This document shows positions 15,962 to 21,136 of a stretch of DNA of 21,136 nt, piece by piece; position 1 is the stretch's first letter, and each line of letters opens with the position of its first letter. The stretch comes from Candidatus Schekmanbacteria bacterium (GTDB lineage: Bacteria > CSSED10-310 > JACPHN01). Below the pieces are notes generated by a model. It was not told the DNA's origin, did no database searches, and was given only the letters and a program-made list of their open reading frames with translations. Made by a program: the position numbers and the translations under genes. Where the stretch lies: NCBI GenBank assembly GCA_016188575.1, contig JACPHN010000264.1, forward strand, positions 1 through 21,136. Direction: 5' to 3'.

Positions 15962-16963
15962 TCAGCCCTCCGCCCGCGATACGTCGATGAAGGGCACCAG
16001 CACCTCGAGCACACTGAGCCCCCCGTGGGAAAGAGTCGGGTGGCCGCCGGAGACCTTCCATTTCCGCCGGCCAAGCACGTACCGATGCAGACCGTGGTCG
16101 GTGTCCAGGACCAGATCGACTGGCGGCACCCACGGGCTGTCGGCCCCGTCGTTCGGCGCCGACCGGCCAGCCTTGAAGCAGTCCTTCATGTGCTGGACCT
16201 GGTCCGGATCCGTCATGTCGGGGAAGAGACCGGACGCCGCGTAGCCGTGATCGCCCGTGATGACGAGGCGCCGCCCCTGAGTGAGTCGCTCGATCAGCAT
16301 CCAGAAGCCGTCGGACGCCATCGCCTGCTGCACCTCGGCGACCAGCTCGGCCAGACCCTTGCCGTGCTCGGCCAGCTCGTGGATTCGCGTGTCGGGCCAC
16401 TCGTGCCACAGGACCCAACGAGGCTCGGAGGTGATCTGGGCGGCGGCGTCTTCCCACGCGACCTTGAGACACTCGGTGCGGGCGCCGGGCAGCCGGTGGC
16501 TGTTCCCGGCGCCATTGTTGTAGAGCATCGATCGCGAGCCGAAGCCCAGAGCCTTGGCGAACGGCGTGGTATCGGGCGGTAGCTCCGCTCCGGTGACCCC
16601 ATCCTCGTGGACGGCGTAGCCCCTGCTGTGCAGCCCGCCGAGGAGCCAGGGAACCTCTCGCAGCGAAAGGCCGTCGAGAATCAGGACCGCGCGCCCACCG
16701 TCACGTGCCTCCCACCATTCCGCCAGCGTGTTCGCCGTCGTCTTGACGACGCCAGTCCATTGCCGCCACAGGTCCCATCCGGCGGTGGCGAGGAAGAGGT
16801 CCACGTCGGCGATGGCCTTTTCTCGCTTCACGATGTCGGACACGGCCTTGTCCGTGCTCACCGGGTCGCGGAACGTCGCCCAGACGTGCTCGGCGATCGC
16901 CTCCCAGGCCGCGGCTGGGCTTCCGTCCTGGATCTGGCGCAAGAGGCCGAGTGGAAGCGCCAT
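15962..16963 (-). CDS. pglZ: PglZ-domain protein (alkaline-phosphatase superfamily), short form
   Basis: A 333-aa protein with the PglZ core, the hallmark of BREX and Pgl phage-defence systems. Metal-site residues of the alkaline phosphatase superfamily are visible: L-I-L-D97-G-L-S, I-T-G-D238-H239-G-Y and G-G-H308-P-T-L-S-H313-G-G. The protein is about half the length of most BREX PglZ proteins, which have long N-terminal parts; here the domain begins almost at once. Both ends are fixed by neighbours: its ATG shares one base with the stop of the ATPase gene (TGATG) and its stop is 2 bases from the methylase start, so nothing has been cut off recently. It probably acts with the DUF499 ATPase. 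Confidence 0.87.
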   Translation of the reverse strand: MALPLGLLRQIQDGSPAAAWEAIAEHVWATFRDPVSTDKAVSDIVKREKAIADVDLFLATAGWDLWRQWTGVVKTTANTLAEWWEARDGGRAVLILDGLSLREVPWLLGGLHSRGYAVHEDGVTGAELPPDTTPFAKALGFGSRSMLYNNGAGNSHRLPGARTECLKVAWEDAAAQITSEPRWVLWHEWPDTRIHELAEHGKGLAELVAEVQQAMASDGFWMLIERLTQGRRLVITGDHGYAASGLFPDMTDPDQVQHMKDCFKAGRSAPNDGADSPWVPPVDLVLDTDHGLHRYVLGRRKWKVSGGHPTLSHGGLSVLEVLVPFIDVSRAEG

Positions 16964-19722
16964 CAGCCCTCCTCCTTCTCGACGTCAAGAGCGTAGGTCA
17001 CCCCGTCCGGGAGCTTCTTGAGAAGCTCATTGAGCTTGGCACCCGTGAGCCCCTCTACGCGTAGCGACGCGCTGCGAACCTGGGTGAACTGGCCGATGCC
17101 CCAGGCCTCGACCTTGGCCATCAGGTTGAGCGACGACGTCGCGGGGGCCGAGTAGGTCTTCGTGGGGCCGTCACCGAAGATGTCGCCGCCAACGGTGCCG
17201 GTCGACTCGCCGTCGCCGATGTCGGCCCCGCCGCCGGCTTCGCCGGTGGTCGTGTCGCTGCCATCAGCGCCTTCACCCTCACTGTCGCCGCCCGTGGCGG
17301 TCGTGCCGCCGTCGCCACTGCCCGTGCCCGTCTCCCCCTCCGTAGGCTTCTTCACGCCGCCGGTCCGCGGGACGGCTTGTGGGAGGAGGAGCCTTGTCTC
17401 GTCCAGATGTTTGCCGGTGCCCAGCCGGCCGCGCACCTTGGCCCACGCGGCGTTTTCGTCCTCGCCCTCCTGGGCCTGCAGGTACTGGCTGCCCCGCAGA
17501 TCGATGGCGATCTTGCCCTTGGCGCAGAGGCGCTCGATCTTCTCCTTCGCCAGCGTCTCACCGACCCAGGCGACGCAATCGTCGCCGTTTGGACGCGGCT
17601 CCTGAAGCTCGCCGAGGAGCTTCGCCACACTGTCGGTGTTCTCGGCCGCGGCGAGGACCATTTCCTCGAAGTCCTCCGGGATGAAGAGCTGCTCCCTGAT
17701 GTGCTTGTCGACAGCCTCGGGGATAGCAGCACCCTGGGCCTGGTGCGCGACGACGTGGAACTTGCACTGCGCCGTGTCCGCGAAGCTCCACGTCTCCAGG
17801 ACTGCGAAGCGGTCGAAGCGCTTCTTCAGCACGTTGCGCAGCTCCCCTTCGTACTTGCTCTGGAGCTTCCGGTACTCGGGGCTGCCGACCTTCCATGCGT
17901 CTGCAAGACACACCGCGCGGGAGAGCACCAACAGATCCCGGTCGTGGTACGCGCTGGGGGCGCCGTCGAACGGCAGCAGGAAGCGCACCGTGTTCCGGCG
18001 CTTCTGCAGATGGTCCTTCAGCCACTTGCCCAACCGCTGGTCGAGCTTGTCGGGGCACTCGGGGAGCACGACGAGCGGGATGCGGTTGTCGGTCCAACGC
18101 TCCGCGCGTTCGGATTCGTCGAGGTCGTCCCAGGGGTTCGTGAGCCAGCTCGGCCCGAGCACGACCACGCGGTACTGCTTGGAGGTCGCATCGCCGATGA
18201 CGTAGCGGACCTCCTTGGCGAGTTGGTCCCGGTCCTGTCCGGCCATCGGCTGGCCGGCGGCGAAGAGCTTGTCGTTCCGGGCGCTCGCCATCAGCCGAGC
18301 CCGCGGGTTCTCTTCGTCCTTGAAGAGGAGACGATCACCCCGCAGATGGATGTTGAAGCTGTTCTCGACGATGAGGTTCAGCTCGTCCTGGAAGGCGTTG
18401 TCGTCGATCACCTTGGCTCGCGTGACATCGACGTGCAGCGTCGGCGCGGTCGCCCCGGCCATGTTGCCAACGGCGAGCGATCGAACCCATAGCGCGGCGA
18501 CGATCTCCGCGAGGTGAGGGACGACATGCTCCGCGTCTTTGACGGCGTCGCGTACCGCCTCGAGGTTGCGGAGCGCCTTCTCACGCAGGTTCTGGTGCGC
18601 CTGGTTGGCAACCGAGTCGAGCAAGGAAGCGATGCCGCTCTTGTCGTCGTCCAGACGGAAGTCCGCCGCGGTGAGAATGGGGTCGCCGTCGCTGTGGCGC
18701 TTGAAGAGATCGGCCAGAATCTTGATGAGGTCGCGGGTCTCCTGAGCGCTTGTGGCAATCAGCACCTGGTCTTCAAGGAGCTGCATCAGGTGAGGGGCGA
18801 AGGGCCACGCATCCATGAACTCGCGGCGCGTGCGGTCGCGTTCTGCGGGCGTGACGTCGAGCAACCGGATGTGCTCCTCGACGTGCGCGCCGATGAGCGA
18901 GGTGATGTCAGCGGGGGCGACGTGGAGGCGGTTCTCGAAGAGCCGGTGCAGGAGGAGCCGCTGGCGGTCCTTCTTCGCGTTCTGCCCCTTCCAGTCCACC
19001 AGCACGGGGTTCACGCGCAGAACCTGCTGATAGGCATCGCTATGGCCGTTGCGCAGCGACACCACGAGAACCAGCAGGTCCGGACGGTCCTTGGCGATCT
19101 CGGAGAGGAGCTGGATGAAGTTGAACGCCCAGACCCGCGATTTCTGAACGCGGGAGTCAGTGAGCCCGTCGAACCACGTCTGATACTCGTCGAGGACCAG
19201 CGCCGTAGGCTGGGACTCGAACATCTCCAAGAGGAGCTTGTCGCTGGGCACGTTGGTCTTCTTGTCGCCCTGAGCCTCCCACTTGCCCTTGATGAATTCG
19301 CCCTTCGGGTGACGCTCGAAGAGCAGGTCCCAGAGGAACTTGTAATTCTGGCGGTGGAGGTTCTCGGAGATCACGTGCACGCCGGAGCGCAGCGGCATGT
19401 CGGCGACCTTCGGCATGGCGAGGCGGTCCGCCCAGCTCATGAGCCACGTCCTGGTCGCGACCGCGTCGTTGAGAGCGTGCACGAGGGCCGCCATCAAGTG
19501 CGACTTGCCTTGGCCGCGCTCGCCGATGAGGACTACCGGGCGGCCCTGCTCGGGCCCGATGGACTCGACGGCCGCGAGCACGTCCCCGGTCGGGTACGTG
19601 ATGCGAAGGAAGTCGGCGGCCGCCAGCTTCACCGCGTCTGGCAGCTCGATCTGCGTGCCCTTCAGCCGCTTGCCGCGGAATTCTTCCCTTAGCTCGAGTC
19701 CCAGCATGGTGTCGCCCTTCAT
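16963..19722 (-). CDS. DUF499-family AAA ATPase (BrxC/PglY-like)
   Basis: A 919-aa P-loop ATPase of the DUF499/COG1483 family, which fills the BrxC/PglY place in BREX-type loci. Walker A is G-E-R-G-Q-G-K-S (67-74) and Walker B is A-L-V-L-D-E-Y (174-180). The front P-D-A-V-K-L-A-A-A-D-F-L (28-39) is typical of the family. Near the C-terminus, before a last domain of ~55 residues, is a run of ~65 residues made almost only of Gly, Thr, Asp, Glu and Ser, probably a flexible linker. I chose ATG 19722, preceded by GGGGGA about 6 bases upstream. ATG 19707 is possible, and the frame's opening to 19797 is not needed. It is the first large gene of the coupled operon. Confidence 0.88.
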   Translation of the reverse strand: MKGDTMLGLELREEFRGKRLKGTQIELPDAVKLAAADFLRITYPTGDVLAAVESIGPEQGRPVVLIGERGQGKSHLMAALVHALNDAVATRTWLMSWADRLAMPKVADMPLRSGVHVISENLHRQNYKFLWDLLFERHPKGEFIKGKWEAQGDKKTNVPSDKLLLEMFESQPTALVLDEYQTWFDGLTDSRVQKSRVWAFNFIQLLSEIAKDRPDLLVLVVSLRNGHSDAYQQVLRVNPVLVDWKGQNAKKDRQRLLLHRLFENRLHVAPADITSLIGAHVEEHIRLLDVTPAERDRTRREFMDAWPFAPHLMQLLEDQVLIATSAQETRDLIKILADLFKRHSDGDPILTAADFRLDDDKSGIASLLDSVANQAHQNLREKALRNLEAVRDAVKDAEHVVPHLAEIVAALWVRSLAVGNMAGATAPTLHVDVTRAKVIDDNAFQDELNLIVENSFNIHLRGDRLLFKDEENPRARLMASARNDKLFAAGQPMAGQDRDQLAKEVRYVIGDATSKQYRVVVLGPSWLTNPWDDLDESERAERWTDNRIPLVVLPECPDKLDQRLGKWLKDHLQKRRNTVRFLLPFDGAPSAYHDRDLLVLSRAVCLADAWKVGSPEYRKLQSKYEGELRNVLKKRFDRFAVLETWSFADTAQCKFHVVAHQAQGAAIPEAVDKHIREQLFIPEDFEEMVLAAAENTDSVAKLLGELQEPRPNGDDCVAWVGETLAKEKIERLCAKGKIAIDLRGSQYLQAQEGEDENAAWAKVRGRLGTGKHLDETRLLLPQAVPRTGGVKKPTEGETGTGSGDGGTTATGGDSEGEGADGSDTTTGEAGGGADIGDGESTGTVGGDIFGDGPTKTYSAPATSSLNLMAKVEAWGIGQFTQVRSASLRVEGLTGAKLNELLKKLPDGVTYALDVEKEEG

Positions 19723-19898
19723 GCTCTTCCCCCAGCGAGGCTGGGGCAGCGGGTGCGGTCGCCGCGCGCAGCGAGCGGACCACAGAGTCGGACGCATACG
19801 TCCGTGGGTCCTCGAGAGGAGATGTCGGTCACGCGCCGCCGGCAGTCACCCGCACGAGCGGCGCCATCGTGGCCCTGGAACCCGTCCTGTACGCTCAT
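19719..19898 (-). CDS. Possible 59-aa leader ORF coupled to the DUF499 gene
   Basis: A 59-codon frame starting at ATG 19898, with AGGGAG about 9 bases upstream. Its stop overlaps the DUF499 start as ATGA, the same coupling used twice more in this operon. The predicted peptide (Arg, Gly and Cys rich, four cysteines) resembles no family I know, and a chance frame in GC-rich DNA is a real alternative. Its last codons run through a hairpin that hides the DUF499 ribosome site, so translating it would open that site. It could therefore matter as a translated leader whatever the peptide does. Confidence 0.3.
   Translation of the reverse strand: MSVQDGFQGHDGAARAGDCRRRVTDISSRGPTDVCVRLCGPLAARGDRTRCPSLAGGRA
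19730..19746 (-). promoter_or_regulatory. Hairpin covering the DUF499 ribosome binding site
   Basis: Perfect 7-bp stem CCCCAGC / GCTGGGG with a 3-base loop, ending 7 bases before ATG 19722 on the minus strand. The 3' arm contains the GGGG that forms the Shine-Dalgarno sequence. In RNA this would reduce initiation unless melted by an upstream ribosome. Confidence 0.4.
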
Positions 19899-19966
19899 GG
19901 CTTGGCGCTCCCTATTCGGCCGGCCGGAACCTTCGACTCGCTCCCGGGAGCAGCAGGACCGTCGGT

Positions 19967-20144
19967 TTACCCGACGGTGTCCGCGGTCTGGTTCTCAATC
20001 CAGCGGTCGATGTCCTCGCGCCGAAAGCGCCAGGCCCCGGCCACCTTGAAGCCTGGGAACTCTCGCTTCTGGGCAAGCCGGTAGACCGTCTTCTCGTTAA
20101 CGTTCAGGTACCTCTCGGACGGTCATCGCGGCGGTCACGACCAT
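19967..20144 (-). pseudogene. AlpA/excisionase-type HTH regulator, frameshifted
   Basis: A small DNA-binding protein of the AlpA/excisionase (MerR-like) kind. From ATG 20144, with GGAGGG 10 bases upstream, the frame reads M-V-V-T-A-A-M-T-V-R-E-V and then stops early at TAA. The expected continuation Y-L-N-V-N-E-K-T-V-Y-R-L-A-Q...W-R-F-R-R-E-D-I-D-R-W-I-E lies in another frame down to TAA 19967. Compared with the family, the residues between V-R-E-V and Y-L are missing, consistent with a loss of about 8 bases near 20108. An intact gene would give about 60 aa. It is the gene nearest upstream of the defence operon on the same strand, so it was probably its regulator, or the excision factor of a mobile island. 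Confidence 0.72.
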
Positions 20145-20188
20145 CGGCGCAGTGCCCTCCCGCAAGGAAGCTGGGTTCAAGGCAGGAC

Positions 20189-20215
20189 ATTCTATTACAA
20201 ACCGGTCCAGGGCAA
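20189..20215 (-). promoter_or_regulatory. Weak candidate promoter for the leftward operon
   Basis: On the minus strand TTGCCC (20215-20210) and TAGAAT (20194-20189) are 15 bases apart, shorter than ideal. It is the only AT-rich patch upstream of the HTH gene and lies next to the right 31-bp repeat. Weak support. Confidence 0.22.
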
Positions 20216-20220
20216 TGCTG

Positions 20221-20251
20221 TAGGAGACTGGATTGGCGCCGGCCACGACTG
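20221..20251 (+). repeat. Right copy of a 31-bp direct repeat flanking the island
   Basis: Same orientation as 5692-5722, differing at 4 of 31 positions (the 8th, 13th, 15th and 17th). It lies 77 bp upstream of the HTH gene and about 34 bp from a broken transposase. It marks the right edge of the defence-type genes. Confidence 0.5.
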
Positions 20252-20284
20252 ATACCCTAGACCGGACGCCGCGACCTGTCAAGC

Positions 20285-20532
20285 GGCCCCAAAAGTGTCG
20301 AGCTGACGCTGGAACGTTGCAGATAGCACAGCAAGCGCATGGCGCCGAAGACGACTGTTCGTACGACTCGCGTGACACGGCCGTGCTTGCGGGTCTTTTT
20401 TACTGTCGCGTAGCAGAGATCCTCGGGCAGGTGCTTGCGAGGTTTCGGAGGCCGACCGGGCCCGGGCCTCCGAGGCGCTGGCTGCTCCTCTCCATAGGTT
20501 TGGCGGTGGGTCCCTCCCGGTCGGCCGCGCAC
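20285..20532 (-). pseudogene. Internal remnant of a DDE transposase (IS1-like type)
   Basis: A frame on the minus strand with P-G-P-G-R-P-P-K-P-R-K followed by D-L-C-Y-A-T-V-K-K-T-R-K-H-G-R-V and R-T-V-V-F-G. This is a middle segment of a common environmental transposase; the following S-S-V-S-S-T is where an S-x-T-I/V-N-T-S-F-V-E-R-Q active-site segment would come, but the frame departs there (about base 20290). Both the front and the catalytic C-terminal part are missing. It begins right after the stop of the gene at the window edge and is of the same general type as the remnant at 4553-4969, though they overlap rather than complement each other. Confidence 0.5.
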
Positions 20533-20541
20533 GATCGCGAC

Positions 20542-21136
20542 TCAACTGTGCGGCAGATCGCAACCGATCCCGTTGTTCCGCATCAAGTCGCCGATCATGA
20601 GCTCGTACGACGAGCTGCCGCCCTTGCGCTCCTGAATGTAGTACTCGGTGTACTCGCAAATCCCCATGCACGACTGCCCGTCGAAGTAGCTCCACATCTG
20701 ATCCAGGTTGTACCAGACGCTGTACATCCCGCCCTCTGGCTGGTTCTGGGAGTACGACTCCATGGTGCCGCTGCCGTCACTCGCTACGAAGTAGTCTCCC
20801 GCTCCCGCCTGGACGCTGTGGTCGTCATTGGCCTTGTCCAGCCAGTCCATGAAAGCCATGGTCACGTTGTTTTCGTAATAGGCGCCGTAGTTGGGCGAGC
20901 CTGACGCCGGAAGTGGATTCCAGTTTTCGGTGCACTTGCAGCTCGTCGAGGTAGCGGAATAGCTGGTGCAGTAGCTCGCCGACTTCCCGTTGATGTTCAT
21001 GCCGACCTTGTCGAGCGCCGCGTGGTTGTAGAATTCGGCCCAACCTTCGAGGAGACCGTACCATTGCGTCGGGCCCTTGTACCCGCAGTAGTGTGTGTGT
21101 AACGGTTCGCAGTTGATCCAGTCAGCGCCGGCGATG
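20542..21136 (-). CDS. C-terminal part of an unknown, probably exported protein (runs off right edge)
   Basis: 197 residues in frame from the window edge to TGA at 20542; the real start lies outside. The composition is unlike the defence genes: rich in Tyr, Asn, Ser, Trp, Gly and Cys (about nine Cys), as in secreted myxobacterial-type proteins. Near the left end of the visible part is L-L-E-G-W-A-E-F-Y, which resembles the E-G-W-A-(D/E) segment giving the third zinc ligand in some extracellular metalloproteases, but the HExxH part, if any, is outside the window. The end (N-G-I-G-C-D-L-P-H-S) looks natural. Function unknown. Confidence 0.65.
   Translation of the reverse strand, partial: IAGADWINCEPLHTHYCGYKGPTQWYGLLEGWAEFYNHAALDKVGMNINGKSASYCTSYSATSTSCKCTENWNPLPASGSPNYGAYYENNVTMAFMDWLDKANDDHSVQAGAGDYFVASDGSGTMESYSQNQPEGGMYSVWYNLDQMWSYFDGQSCMGICEYTEYYIQERKGGSSSYELMIGDLMRNNGIGCDLPHS

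Noticed and set aside
14889-16244. 451-codon plus-strand frame opposite the methylase and pglZ genes
   Set aside because: A shadow of two well-supported genes; Arg/Leu/Asp/His-rich chance protein with no family match.
15960-16472. Upstream extension of the methylase frame into pglZ
   Set aside because: The extension overlaps PglZ active-site residues in another frame; ATG 15959 directly after the pglZ stop is the natural start.
17377-19692. Two plus-strand frames (about 371 and 392 codons) opposite the DUF499 gene
   Set aside because: Mirror-frame shadows of the ATPase; no ribosome sites, domains or neighbours that make sense.
1-21136. tRNA or rRNA genes and cas genes
   Set aside because: I looked for tRNA-like cloverleaf ends near the 31-bp repeats and for Cas families among the proteins and found none.

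Overview
This is a GC-rich window (clear stretches of AT-rich DNA are short and promoter-like) from a bacterium that I cannot place with certainty. The gene families (sce7726 and beta-family proteins, IS66 with three tnp genes, IS1/IS5-type remnants, a Cys/Tyr/Asn-rich probably exported protein) fit a Myxococcota/Deltaproteobacteria-like genome. That is inference from family names and base composition, not proof.

Layout. Positions 1-328 hold the very start of a leftward gene and its promoter. Positions 329-4552 are an IS66-type element with 22-bp terminal inverted repeats. It carries tnpA (with an internal duplication), tnpB, a non-coding gap with two 28-bp palindromic repeats, a full-length DruA/DUF4338 gene, and a tnpC that overlaps druA by ATGA but is frameshifted near its end. 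Positions 4553-5616 hold two broken transposases. Positions 5617-20251 look like a defence island. A 31-bp imperfect direct repeat (5692-5722 and 20221-20251, 27/31 identical) flanks it. Beyond it are another transposase remnant and, at the right edge, the 3' part of a leftward gene.

Inside the island are two gene groups facing each other. Rightward (5968-8696): an ImmA/IrrE zinc protease, a PIN-like nuclease and a beta-family protein, all overlapping and therefore probably translationally coupled; the beta gene has a one-base frameshift. Leftward (20144-8662): a broken AlpA/excisionase-type HTH gene, a possible 59-codon leader ORF, a DUF499 ATPase, PglZ, a DUF1156 adenine methyltransferase, an unknown 169-aa protein, an SNF2-type helicase and an sce7726-family putative nuclease. 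The five genes from DUF499 to the helicase overlap or abut to within 2 bases. Their content (ATPase, PglZ, DUF1156 methylase, SNF2 helicase) resembles BREX type 3, but the order differs, PglZ is short, and I see no brxA or brxF.

How it may work. The leftward operon is most simply a BREX-like system that marks host DNA by methylation and blocks phage, using the ATPase/PglZ pair with a helicase. The sce7726 nuclease could be an added effector of this operon or the partner of the convergent beta-family gene. The protease/PIN pair looks like a regulated toxic nuclease module. Three broken reading frames (tnpC, beta, HTH) may be real decay or assembly indels; the five core BREX-like genes are open throughout.
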